Program-made: the position numbers and the translations under genes | The notes under the pieces: model-generated | The model's database searches: none | Told to the model about the DNA's origin: nothing | Seen by the model: only the letters and a program-made list of their open reading frames with translations | From: CAZAPG01 sp964486935 | Lineage (GTDB): Bacteria > Chloroflexota > Anaerolineae > 4572-78 > J111 | Assembly: GCA_964486935.1 (NCBI GenBank) | Contig: CAZAPG010000001.1 | Span: forward strand, 1 to 64,000 | DNA: 64,000 bases | Direction: 5' to 3' | Part shown: positions 23,714 through 33,400 of the stretch, piece by piece | Layout of the letters: each line of letters starts with the position of its first letter | Numbering within the stretch: the first letter of the stretch is position 1

Positions 23714-24280
23714 TCAGGGCGTCGCCTCTTGCCAGTCAACCTGAAATAGCTGAAAGCCGTTCTGGCAATCTATTTGGGTTTCTACAAAAACCGGCAGCGA
23801 GACCGGCTCGTCGTTTTGATAAATTTGAATCCACAGCTTGCGCAGGGCGGGGGGGTCTTTAATTTCAATTGAATAGTTGCCTTCGGCATTGGTGGTGTCT
23901 AGCGCCAGCAGTTCCTGTTTGTTCTGCCACACTACTATTTGGACGCCCTGTAACCCGCTTCCATTACCTGCCGTCACCCTGCCTTTAAAGCCATAAGTGG
24001 CGCAACTGGAAAATCCTGTAATCGGTTCCTGAGCCGTAAACAGCAACGTTTGAGGGGCGGGAGGGCCGGGGGTGTGGGTGGGCAAAGGCGCGGTAGGCAG
24101 GGGAAAAGCCGGGCGAGGAGAGGGCGCAAGCGTGGCTGTGGCTCTTCTGGCAGCGGGAACCCTGAGCGTAAACAGGTAACAAATTATGGAACCCAAAACC
24201 AAAACCATACCAATACCTGCCAAACCAATAATCATTGGCAGGTATCTGTTTTTAGAAGAATGGGGAGCAGGTGCAGGCAT
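23714..24280 (-). CDS. Membrane-anchored protein with carboxypeptidase-regulatory-like domain
   Basis: From the ATG at 24280 the protein has 188 residues; a longer start at 24340 would run up to the tRNA and looks less likely. It has one membrane helix at about 16-40, a Pro/Thr linker, and a C-terminal beta-sandwich segment (GFKGRVTAGNGSGLQGVQI, then TTNAEGNYSIEI) typical of carboxypeptidase-regulatory or Cna-B-like domains. Two or three cysteines in the domain could form a disulphide. No ribosome site is clear. It lies just upstream of the acetyltransferase gene. Function is unknown beyond an outer, possibly sugar- or protein-binding domain. Confidence 0.7.
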   Translation of the reverse strand: MPAPAPHSSKNRYLPMIIGLAGIGMVLVLGSIICYLFTLRVPAARRATATLAPSPRPAFPLPTAPLPTHTPGPPAPQTLLFTAQEPITGFSSCATYGFKGRVTAGNGSGLQGVQIVVWQNKQELLALDTTNAEGNYSIEIKDPPALRKLWIQIYQNDEPVSLPVFVETQIDCQNGFQLFQVDWQEATP

Positions 24281-24345
24281 CAATACATTAGCTAAAAAAG
24301 AGGGGCACGCCTGTAATGGCAATGCCCCACACAATAACAATTAAC

Positions 24346-24415
24346 TGGGGAGCAGGGATTCGAACCCCGACCGGCAGGGCCAGAACCTGCTGTCCTACCA
24401 TTAGACGACTCCCCA
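24346..24415 (-). tRNA. tRNA-Gln (anticodon CUG)
   Basis: On the minus strand the acceptor TGGGGAG pairs with CTCCCCA. The D arm is GTCTAATGGTAGGAC, the anticodon arm is GCAGG-TTCTGGC-CCTGC with CTG at positions 34-36, and the T arm carries TTCGAAT. The 3' CCA is not encoded. The U/A first pair and CTG anticodon fit glutamine. Confidence 0.93.
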
Positions 24416-24492
24416 AAGTGTAGCGGTATTTTAGCATCATCACCGGAGTTCAGCAAATTGGGCGCGCGCCGGCAACATTTAGCCGGGTTCAC

Positions 24493-24521
24493 TTGCCCAA
24501 CCTTGTCACGCCGGTTAAAAT
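24493..24521 (+). promoter_or_regulatory. Candidate promoter giving a leaderless transcript
   Basis: TTGCCC (24493-24498), 17 bases, TAAAAT (24516-24521). Transcription would begin about at the ATG 24529. No ribosome site precedes either ATG, which supports a leaderless start. Confidence 0.4.
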
Positions 24522-24528
24522 AATGGCC

Positions 24529-27500
24529 ATGGCTTTAACACAGGGATTCTCGCGCCGTTTGGCAATAGTTTTGCTCATCATCATTCTGTTGATTGCCGCC
24601 GGGTTGCGTTTTTACAACATTAATTGGGATAACGGCATTTTTGCCCATCCCGACGAGCGCTCAACCGTGGCGTTTTACGCCCCCACCATCCGCTGGCCCC
24701 AGGATATCTCAACGCTGCTCGACCCGCGCCAATCGCCCCTGAACCCTTTTTGGGATGTGACCCGCCAGGAGCGACGCTCTTACACCTACGGCCATTTTCC
24801 GCTGTACGCCCTGGCGCTAACGGCCAACTTTTTGGATGATCTGGCCCCGCTGTCAACTCAATTGCCGGTTGACCTGCCGCCGGAGATTATTCAGTTTTTG
24901 GCGACCAGCACAACCGGGCACGGCTTTGCCCGCATTGGCCGCTTCTTAATGGGGCTGGCCGACCTGTTTACCGTGTACCTGCTTTTTTTACTGGGCCGGC
25001 GGCTGTACGGTTTGTGGGGTGGGGTGCTGGCGGCGGCCTTTTCTGCCTTTACCGTATTGCAAATTCAACTGGCCCACTTCTTCGCGGTCGATCCTGTCTC
25101 GACGACCTTTACCCTGCTGGCCCTGTACGGCTCCATTTTGCTGTACGACCGCAAATCTGTGGGCGCGGCTATTGTGGCCGGCGTGGGTGTTGCCCTGGCC
25201 GTCGCCTCAAAATTTAGCGCGCTGCCGGTGGCCTTTTTGCCCATCGCCGCCGGATACCTGGCAATCCGGCATCAAAACAAAATTTCCGACCCGCAAATCC
25301 CAAATCGCAAATCCCAAATCCAAAATCATATAATCGGTCTGGTCATTCTCTCGCTGGCGGTTGCCTTTGCCCTTTTCGCTGTTACCTCGCCCTTTGTGCT
25401 GCTTGATTTTGGCAACTTCAGGCGGGCCGTGCTGGATGAGCAGGGCAACATGGTCAGCGGCCTGGCCGATTTTCCCTTTACCCGGCAATATCGCCACACC
25501 ACCGCCTACTGGTATTTTATCGAGCAGCAGCTTCGCTGGGGGATGGGTTGGGCGCTGGGTCTGCTGGGGCTGGCCGGCGCTATCTGGGTGGCGCTCAAAA
25601 CCATTCGCGGCCAGGCGCAGGTGGGCGAGCTATTGGCGCTGCTGTGGATTGTCCTTTATTTTGGGCCAACCGGGCTGTTTCTGGCTAAATTTATGCGTTA
25701 CATGTCGCCGGTAGTGCCGCTACTCAGCCTGTTTGGGGCCGGGCTGGTTGCGGCCTTGTGGCAATTGGGCAATCGTAAAGATGCCGCTCCCTCACCTGCT
25801 TGGGCCACCGGCGAGGCCGCCAGCCGCGAAACCCCACTTGGCCCTATCCCAACTACAACTTCAACCTCACCCCCGCCCCTTCGCCCGCCTGCCCCTCTGC
25901 GGCGCAACTTGCCCAAACTTCTGGCGCTCTCCCTGGCTGCTTTCGCCTTGAGCGGCGCTATTTTCTGGTCGCTGGCCTTTGTCAACGGCGTCTACGGCAC
26001 CGACCACACCTGGGTTACGTTTGCCCGCTGGGTTTACGCCAACGTGCCCCATGGCTCCTGCATTGCCTGGGAGCATTGGGACGACCGCATGCCCACCGAT
26101 TTACCGGAGCCAAACGGCAACCCCGGCGCGCGCGGCTACTACCAGCCCCAACTGCCCATGTACGATGAGGACACCCAGCAAAAATACGAATATTTGCGCA
26201 ACACCCTCATGAATTGCGATTATATTGCGCTGGCCAGCAACCGCCTGTGGCGCACCATCCCCGGCCTGCCGGAACGCTACCCGATGAGCGCGCGCTACTA
26301 CCGGGCGCTCTTTTCCGGCGAGTTGGGGTTTGAGCCGGTCTACAGTGTTGAAACGCCGCCGCAGCTTGGCCCCTTTGTTATTGACGACCAGCCCGCCGAT
26401 GAAAGTTTTACCGTTTACGACCACCCCAAACCCATTCTGTTCAAAAAGACGCGCCAGCTTTCGGCCCAGGAGTGGGACGATATTTTGGGCGGTACCTGGC
26501 AATCGGCCATCCCTGGTTATGTCGGTTCGCCCACGCTGTTGATGCGGCTGCGCGGCGCAACTAATCATACGCCTTCAGCGCCGCTGCCGGACGAAGCCGC
26601 CGGTAAATCATTACTGCTCGACTCGCCGGTGGAGCAGTTGCCGGCAATCAACGATTATCGCTGGAACGATGTCGCCAATAACTCGCCGCTGGCCGCCGGG
26701 CTGTTATGGTGGCTGGCGGTGATGCTGATTGGCGTTATCTCTTTTCCGGTCACGTTTTTGCTGTTTGGCAAGCTGCCCGACCGGGGCTATGGCCTGAGCA
26801 AAAGCCTGGGGTTACTGCTGGTTAGCTATTTTGTCTGGCTCAACGCCAGTTTAGTTGGGCAGGGCTGGCTGGGCAACACTCTGATTACGGCCATTTTAGC
26901 CCTGTTGCTGTTTGTGGCGGCCAGTACGGCCATTATTTGGACTCATTGGCGGGCGCTGTTTGATTTTTTGCGCCGGCAAGCCTGGCTCATTGTGGCTGTT
27001 GAACTGCTCTTCAGCCTGGTTTTTATCCTGTTTGTTTACCTGCGCCTGCTCAACCCGGATTTGTGGCACCCCTGGCTGGGCGGCGAAAAGATGCTGGAGA
27101 TTGGTTTCCTCAATGCCGTTGTCAAAAGCGCCCAGATGCCCCCTTACGACCCGTTTTTTGCCGGGGGCGTCATCAACTATTACTACTACGGCCTGTTTCT
27201 GGTAGGCGTACTCATTAAACTGACCGGCATTCAGCCGGCCATCGCTTTTAACCTGGCTGTGCCGACGCTGGCGGCGCTCACCGCCATCAACGCCTTTAGC
27301 CTGGCCGCTAATCTGGCAATTCATTCACAATTCGATACAAAGCCCTCCCGTGGAAAAATTATTGTGTCGGGGTTACTGGCCGTGCTGTTTATTATATTTT
27401 TGGGCAACCTCGAAGGCGCAGCCCAGTTTATGCGCAACCTGGCCGATTTGAGTCTGGCCAGTTTTGATAGCGCCATCCCCGGTTTGGCCACGCTGGTGCT

Positions 27501-29196
27501 GGCCCTCGATGGGTTTGCGCAGGCGCTGACCGGTTCGCCCATTGCCGCCTACAACTATTGGGACCCCACCCGCGTCATCCCCGAAACCATCAACGAGTTC
27601 CCCTACTTCAGCTTTCTCTTTGCCGACCTGCACCCCCATATGATTGGCATCCCCTTTACCCTGCTTTTTCTGAGTCTGGCCTTCAACTGGCTGCTCCCTA
27701 CAAGCGACGAAGGACAACGGACAACGAACAACGAACAACGCGCCATTCACAATTCACAATTCATAATTCAGTGGCTGTCCATCCCCTTTGTGCTGGGCGC
27801 CATCGCCGTCATCAACACCTGGGATTTGCCAACCTACCTGGGGGTGATGGTGGCCGCTGTGTTGCTCAAGCAGTATCGCCAGATTCTCGGCCCGCTGACT
27901 CTGCGCCGGGGCGTCATTCTGCTGGTCATTGGTGGGTTGTTTGCCCTGGCTTTGCTGGTTGCCACCTACCTGCTGTACCTGCCCTTTTTTGCTAACTACC
28001 AGCCGCCCGCCGAAACCGGTGTGGGCCTCGTCTACACCAAAACGCCGCTGGACCAGCATCTTAAAATTTGGGGCTTCTTTTTGTTCATTATCGTTTCGTG
28101 GCTGGGCGTGTCGCTGCTACATGTCAACAGCCGCAACAGCTTGTTGCGCAGCCTGAGCCTGTTTCTGCGCCGCTGGAGCGTGCTCCCCCATCTGTGGGAA
28201 ATTTATAAAGCGGTGGTCAGGCGTCAAACCGACATGTATCAACTGGGGTTGTGGGCGTTGGGCCTGACGCTGGCGCTGGCGGCGATTCTGTTTTTGCTGG
28301 GGTATCGGGTGCCGGCCTACTTGCTGCCGCTAACGCTCATTGCCGCCCTGTTACTCTTTCGCAAAGAGATGCCCGCGGCCCCAGCCTACCTGGGATTGCT
28401 CACCTTTACCGGCCTGCTGGTGCTGCTGGGCGTTGAGTTTTTCTTTTTGCGCGACTTTCTGGGCGGCGGCCCCTACTTCCGCATGAACACCCTGTTTAAG
28501 TTTTTTATTCAGGTGTGGGTAATGTTTGGGCTGGTTACGGCGGTAACGCTGCCCCAAATTTGGGAGTGGGCCTACCACTGGCGTTTGCCGGCGCAATTTG
28601 TGTGGCGCGGCGCGGCCATGATGTTGCTGCTGGCCGGGCTGGTCTACCCCGTTTTGGGGACTCGCACCCGCGTGGATGACCGCTTTCCCGGCGATGAAAA
28701 TCGCCCCGCCATTGGCACGCTCGATGGCCTGGCCTACATGACCGTGGGCGCGTTTGAGTGGCCCGCCGGCAACCCCATCGAACTAAATTACGATTACGAA
28801 GCCATCCGCTGGCTGCAACAAAACGTAACCGGCACGCCCGTCATCGCCGAGGCCAAAATAGGCTACTACCGCGAGGGCGGGATGCGCGTGGCCGCCTACA
28901 CCGGGCTGCCCTCGGTGCTGGGCGGCCTGCATCAAAACGAGCAGCGGCCGGGGTCGCAAATTGCCAGCCGGGATTGGCTGGTCAACGAGTTTTGGAATAC
29001 CCCCGACCCCGAACGCGCCCGCCAGCTTATGGCGGAACTGGATATTAGCTACGTTTACGTGGGCCAGCTAGAGCGCGCCATTTATGGCCCCCATGTTGGC
29101 GACAAGTTTGAGCAGCTTCGGCAGCGGGGCGCGTTGGAACTGGTGTATGAAAACGAAAAGACCAAAATTTACAAAGTGAAACGTGAGGCGCGATGA
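24529..29196 (+). CDS. Giant membrane protein: GT-C glycosyltransferase fused to DUF2298 (Chlor_Arch_YYY)
   Basis: About 1555 residues with more than 20 membrane helices. The first 240 residues are a GT39/ArnT-like GT-C module with an acidic HPDERS motif just after helix 1 (near residue 40); residues about 480-700 form an extracytoplasmic segment. From about 720 a second multi-helix module follows with the DUF2298 signature NEFPYFSFLFADLHPHM near 1020, FRMNTLFKFFIQ near 1320, and a soluble end with TGLPSVLGGLHQNEQ. DUF2298 proteins are thought to be polyprenol-dependent glycosyltransferases, as yet uncharacterised. Three heptanucleotide tandem repeats are translated within loops (25293-25329, 27712-27740, 27745-27769). 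The start could also be ATG 24523 or TTG 24493. A stand-alone DUF2298 paralogue lies at 34473. Confidence 0.85.
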   Translation: MALTQGFSRRLAIVLLIIILLIAAGLRFYNINWDNGIFAHPDERSTVAFYAPTIRWPQDISTLLDPRQSPLNPFWDVTRQERRSYTYGHFPLYALALTANFLDDLAPLSTQLPVDLPPEIIQFLATSTTGHGFARIGRFLMGLADLFTVYLLFLLGRRLYGLWGGVLAAAFSAFTVLQIQLAHFFAVDPVSTTFTLLALYGSILLYDRKSVGAAIVAGVGVALAVASKFSALPVAFLPIAAGYLAIRHQNKISDPQIPNRKSQIQNHIIGLVILSLAVAFALFAVTSPFVLLDFGNFRRAVLDEQGNMVSGLADFPFTRQYRHTTAYWYFIEQQLRWGMGWALGLLGLAGAIWVALKTIRGQAQVGELLALLWIVLYFGPTGLFLAKFMRYMSPVVPLLSLFGAGLVAALWQLGNRKDAAPSPAWATGEAASRETPLGPIPTTTSTSPPPLRPPAPLRRNLPKLLALSLAAFALSGAIFWSLAFVNGVYGTDHTWVTFARWVYANVPHGSCIAWEHWDDRMPTDLPEPNGNPGARGYYQPQLPMYDEDTQQKYEYLRNTLMNCDYIALASNRLWRTIPGLPERYPMSARYYRALFSGELGFEPVYSVETPPQLGPFVIDDQPADESFTVYDHPKPILFKKTRQLSAQEWDDILGGTWQSAIPGYVGSPTLLMRLRGATNHTPSAPLPDEAAGKSLLLDSPVEQLPAINDYRWNDVANNSPLAAGLLWWLAVMLIGVISFPVTFLLFGKLPDRGYGLSKSLGLLLVSYFVWLNASLVGQGWLGNTLITAILALLLFVAASTAIIWTHWRALFDFLRRQAWLIVAVELLFSLVFILFVYLRLLNPDLWHPWLGGEKMLEIGFLNAVVKSAQMPPYDPFFAGGVINYYYYGLFLVGVLIKLTGIQPAIAFNLAVPTLAALTAINAFSLAANLAIHSQFDTKPSRGKIIVSGLLAVLFIIFLGNLEGAAQFMRNLADLSLASFDSAIPGLATLVLALDGFAQALTGSPIAAYNYWDPTRVIPETINEFPYFSFLFADLHPHMIGIPFTLLFLSLAFNWLLPTSDEGQRTTNNEQRAIHNSQFIIQWLSIPFVLGAIAVINTWDLPTYLGVMVAAVLLKQYRQILGPLTLRRGVILLVIGGLFALALLVATYLLYLPFFANYQPPAETGVGLVYTKTPLDQHLKIWGFFLFIIVSWLGVSLLHVNSRNSLLRSLSLFLRRWSVLPHLWEIYKAVVRRQTDMYQLGLWALGLTLALAAILFLLGYRVPAYLLPLTLIAALLLFRKEMPAAPAYLGLLTFTGLLVLLGVEFFFLRDFLGGGPYFRMNTLFKFFIQVWVMFGLVTAVTLPQIWEWAYHWRLPAQFVWRGAAMMLLLAGLVYPVLGTRTRVDDRFPGDENRPAIGTLDGLAYMTVGAFEWPAGNPIELNYDYEAIRWLQQNVTGTPVIAEAKIGYYREGGMRVAAYTGLPSVLGGLHQNEQRPGSQIASRDWLVNEFWNTPDPERARQLMAELDISYVYVGQLERAIYGPHVGDKFEQLRQRGALELVYENEKTKIYKVKREAR
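25293..25329. repeat. Heptanucleotide tandem repeat within coding sequence
   Basis: Five diverged copies of AAATCCC-like 7-mers (AAATCCC, AAATCGC, AAATCCC, AAATCCA, AAATCA) sit in a loop between membrane helices and stay in frame. Confidence 0.6.
27712..27769. repeat. Two adjacent heptanucleotide tandem repeats within coding sequence
   Basis: GGACAAC, GGACAAC, GAACAAC, GAACAAC (27712-27739), then ATTCACA, ATTCACA, ATTCATA, ATTC (27745-27769). Both are translated in a polar loop of the DUF2298 module. Confidence 0.65.
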
Positions 29197-29221
29197 GTGA
29201 TTTATTAACAGTTACCCCAAA

Positions 29222-29248
29222 CCTCAAAGGTTTCAAAAACCTTTCAGG
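29222..29248. repeat. Palindromic repeat CCTCAAAGGTTT, copy 1
   Basis: CCTCAAAGGTTT (29222-29233) and AAACCTTTCAGG (29237-29248) form a stem with one mismatch around CAA. The same sequence recurs at 34247-34273. Confidence 0.5.
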
Positions 29249-29336
29249 GCTTCACCGGTTCATCTGTGCGCTGCGCGTCTGTGGACTTTATTCAATTTTT
29301 GGCCCATAATTCAAAACTATCGCCAGGAGAGTCGCC

Positions 29337-30494
29337 ATGCCGGATTTGCACCAAAAATATGCCCCTATTCTGCGCTTCAACAAAGATGAGCAATTTTTCC
29401 CCATGCGGGTTGACGACATGCTCACCTACAGCGGCCTGTATGCCAAGGACCAGGCTCAACCAATTGTGCCGCCGGGCCGGCTAACGATTGACCGGCTAAC
29501 CCGGGCCGGCCGCTCGCCGGAGGTATTTGTGCGGACGGTCGAGTCTGGCCCGCTACTTGGCGCCGATGTGGTTTCGGAGTGGGGCGAAGGCGCGCTGGAG
29601 ATGGTGCTGCGCTGGGCCGCCGAAACCACCACCGGCTGGACCGAGGAGATGGCCCGCCGGGCCTATAGCTGGTTTAGCCTCAAAACCAGCGCCGCCACCC
29701 AACTCTTTTGGTGGAATGGTCTGCTCAGTTCGTTTTTGAAAGAGGGGCTGCAAACCGCCTCACCCGATAAATTGCCCCGCCTGCTGCTGCCCGCCGAAAC
29801 CCACGCCAGCGCCGCCGAGCGGTACACTTCGGCCAAACCGGGCTACACCTACTACCACCGCCAGGTGCGCGATGGCAACTTCCTGAGCCTGCAATACTGG
29901 TTCTTTTACAGCTACAACGATTGGGGCAGCGGCTTTGGCGGCCTCAACGACCACGAAGGCGATTGGGAAAGCATGCATCTCTTTTTCCGGCTCGACCCGC
30001 AGGGCCGCCCCCAGGAGCCGCCGGCCTACATCACCTACGCCAATCACGAGTCGCGCCTGACCAAGCCGTGGGGCCACCCCGATATCACCCTTGTGGGCGC
30101 GCACCCGGTCGGCTACGTGGCCGCCGGCTCGCACGCCACCTACCCCCAACAGACCGCGTATGATTTAATGAAGCTGTACGGCCTGGTTGACTACGCCACC
30201 GGCGACGGCCCAACCATTGACCACGACCAGTGGGCGCATCGCATTAACCTGGATGACGCGCCCTGGCTGGGCGATTATGCCGGTTCGTGGGGCACGCGCT
30301 TCTGGCTGTCAACCAGCCGGGCCAAAACGCTGCTGCAAGTGGCCCTGGGCGCTACCCCCCTCAGCGGCCTGATTGGCCTGACCTCCACCCCGCGAGAAAT
30401 CGAGCTGCCCGGCGTCAGCGCCCCGCGCGGGCCGGTGGGCAAACAGCGGCCCCAGTACGCCAATCCGGTAAAGTGGGCCGGGATTAATGAATGA
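29337..30494 (+). CDS. Vps62-like protein
   Basis: The 385-residue protein starts at an ATG with AGGAGAG 6 bases upstream. There is no signal peptide or membrane helix. The core LQYWFFYSYNDW (about 184-195), NDHEGDWESMHLFF (about 204-217), the later YANHES, VGYVAAGSHATYP and WAHRINLDD resemble the Vps62/DUF946 family known from fungi, plants and some bacteria. The conserved His, Glu, Asp and Trp residues suggest a metal- or sugar-binding pocket, but no activity is known. It ends 3 bases before glnE, so the two are probably co-transcribed; the link to nitrogen control is unexplained. Confidence 0.7.
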   Translation: MPDLHQKYAPILRFNKDEQFFPMRVDDMLTYSGLYAKDQAQPIVPPGRLTIDRLTRAGRSPEVFVRTVESGPLLGADVVSEWGEGALEMVLRWAAETTTGWTEEMARRAYSWFSLKTSAATQLFWWNGLLSSFLKEGLQTASPDKLPRLLLPAETHASAAERYTSAKPGYTYYHRQVRDGNFLSLQYWFFYSYNDWGSGFGGLNDHEGDWESMHLFFRLDPQGRPQEPPAYITYANHESRLTKPWGHPDITLVGAHPVGYVAAGSHATYPQQTAYDLMKLYGLVDYATGDGPTIDHDQWAHRINLDDAPWLGDYAGSWGTRFWLSTSRAKTLLQVALGATPLSGLIGLTSTPREIELPGVSAPRGPVGKQRPQYANPVKWAGINE

Positions 30495-30497
30495 GTT

Positions 30498-33400
30498 ATG
30501 ATCACTGCTCTCTACTCAAATAGCGCGAGCTTACTGCAATCTCAGCTCAGCGATGATAAAATCAAAAACCTGCTGGCCCCGGTTGGTTTTAGCGACCCGC
30601 CCGGCGCCTATCGCTGCTTGCAGCGCATTGCCGGCCACTCGCCGCAGGCCAGGGGCGCGCTGGCCGAGAGCTTGCCGGCGCTGCTCATTGCCCTGGCGGC
30701 CACGGCCAACCCCAATCGGGTGCTGGTCAACTTTGAGCGATTTATTCAAAGCGCCCCCAACCCCACCGGCCAGCTTGAATATCTGGCCCAAAATCCGCGC
30801 GGCTTTGAAATTCTCTTTACCCTGTTCACCGGCAGCCAGTTTTTAACCGAGATTCTGCTGCGCCACCCCGAATATTTTGAGCAACTCATCGACCACAAAC
30901 GCCTGTCGCAGCCCAAAACGGCCAGGCAACTCCAGCGCCAGGCCCAGGCTGCGCTCAAGCCTTACCTGTCCGCAGAAAGTGGCGATTTAGAGGCGCTCAA
31001 CGCGCTGCGCCGCTTTCAACGGCAGGAACTGTTGCGGATTGGCGCTTGCGACCTGCTGGGCCTGCTTGACCTGCCCACCGTTACCGCCCAGCTTTCGCGC
31101 CTGGCCAATAGCCTGACCCAGGCCTGCCTGAGCCTGGCCGCCCGCCAAACCCAAACCGACCCGCGCGGTTTTGTAGTGATTGCCATGGGCAAACTGGGCG
31201 GGGGAGAAGTCAACTACAGTTCCGATATCGACCTGATTTTTCTGGCCCAATCCGAGGCCAACCGGCACATCCAACTGGGCCAGCGGCTCATCGACGCCCT
31301 CACCCGCAACACCGGCGAAGGTTTTTTGTACCGGGTTGATATGCGGCTGCGCCCCTGGGGAGGCGTGGGCGCGCTGGTCTACTCCGTTGACGCCCACCTG
31401 ACCTACCTGCAAAGCCACGCCGGGCTGTGGGAAAAGCAGGCCCTGCTCAAAGCGCGGCCTATTGCCGGCAATCTGGCGCTGGGGCAAGAATTTTTGCGAC
31501 GCGCCACCCCGCTCATCTTCAACACCGACGGCCAGCCGGTGCGGGCCGAAATTCACAAACTCAAACAGCGCATCGAAGAGCAGCTTCGGCGCAACGGGCG
31601 CGGCTGGGGCGAGGTAAAGCTGGGGCAGGGGTCTATTAGAGATATTGAATTTGTGACCCAATACCTGCAACTGGCCCACGGCAACGGCGAAAAAATTGCC
31701 CAACTCAACTCGCCCAATACGCTGACGGCGCTGGCCAACCTGGCCGCCGCCGGGCTGCTGCCCACCGACGAATACCGTATGCTGGTTGATGGCTACATCT
31801 TTTTGCGCACGGTTGAGCACCACCTGCAACTGATGCACTACCGCCAAACTCACACCCTGCCCACCGACCCACGGGCATTGGACCATCTGGCCCACCGGCT
31901 GGGCTTTCAGGGCGATAAAGCCGGCCAAAAATTCACCGCTCGCTACAAACAGCACAGCGCCGTTATCCGCGCCGTGTACCAGCGCCATCTGGCCAACCAG
32001 GAGCAACCTATGGACAACCCAACCCAAAACAAGCCTGCGCCCAACGTGTTGCCGCTGCTCACCCGCATGCACCCCTCCTACGCCGAAATCTTCAGCGAGG
32101 CCGATATTGAGCGTCACGCCAGCCTGATTGAACAACTGGTCAACGAGAATGAGCTGGTCAAAGTTGAAGCTTCGCCGCTGGATGAAGAACACTGGCGGGT
32201 TACAATTATTGGTTATGATTTTATGGGCGAGCTTTCAATTATTTGCGGGCTGCTGTTTGTCTACGGTTTTAATATTGTCGATGGCAACGTTTTTACCTAC
32301 GGCCCCGCGCTCAACCGGCCACAGCCTGCCCGCCCCCGCACCCGCTGGGCCGGCAAACCGGCCAAAGATGGCTCTCGCCGTAAAATTGTTGACGTGTTTA
32401 CTGTGCGTAAAATAGAAACCAGCCTGCCCCCCGATAGCTCCGGCGAAGCGGTGTGGAGCCGCTACACCAGGGATTTGGCCGCGTTGCTGCGGCGGCTGGA
32501 GCGGGGCGAGCAGCGCGAAGCCCAGGGCGAACTGGCCAAACGGGTGGCCGTGGCGCTGCCGCACATCCCCGGCGCGGCCAACCAACTGTTGCCGGTTGAT
32601 ATTGAAATTGATAACGACGCCTCAGAACGACACACCGTGTTGCGTATTGACGCCCTGGATACGGTGGGCTTTTTGTACGAGTTCACCAACGCCCTGGCCC
32701 TGAGCGGCATTAACGTGCGCCGCATGGTGGTGGCCTCGGTAGGCAACAGGGCGCAGGATATTCTGTACGTTACCAATACCCAGGGCGAAAAAATTACCTC
32801 GCCCGATAAACAGCAGGAACTGCGGGTGGCTACCGTGCTGATAAAGCACTTTACCCACCTGCTGCCCCGCTCCCCCAACCCGGAGTCGGCTCTGTTGAAC
32901 TTCCGCGAGCTGATTGGGCGACTCTTCATGCGCCCCGATTGGCCCACCGAAATCGCCTCGCTGGAGCAGCCCAAGGTGTTGGGCACGCTGGCCCGGCTGC
33001 TGGGCGTCAGCGATTTTTTGTGGCACGATTTTTTGCGGATGCAGTACGCCAACCTTTTCCCCGTGCTAAAAGATGTGGAGAGCCTGGCCCGGCAAAAATC
33101 CAAAGCCGACCTGCGGGAAGAGCTGGCAATTACCCTGGTTCAAGCATCCAAAGGCCAGCCGCAGCGCGACGCCCTGAACGCCTTCAAAGACCGCGAGATG
33201 TTTCGGATTGATATGCGCCAAATAGAGGGACATATCGGCGAGTTCGGCCAATTTTCTACAGAGTTAACCGATTTGACCGAGGTGGTGGTCGAAGCAGCCA
33301 CCCGCCTGGCCGCCGAAGAGTTGCGTGCTGATTTTGGCCTGGCCCGTGCAGAAAATGGCCGGGAGGCGTGCCCCCTGAGCGTGTGCGCGCTGGGCAAATG

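Noticed and set aside
24280..24340. N-terminal extension of the surface protein gene reaching the tRNA
   Set aside because: The extra residues lack a start signal and lie directly against tRNA-Gln; the ATG at 24280 is more natural.
27712..27769. Possible CRISPR array
   Set aside because: The repeat unit is 7 bases with no spacers, so it is a short tandem repeat.
30987..32192. 401-codon open frame antisense to glnE
   Set aside because: Low-complexity Gly/Val/Gln-rich translation typical of an antisense shadow; glnE motifs in the other strand are clear.
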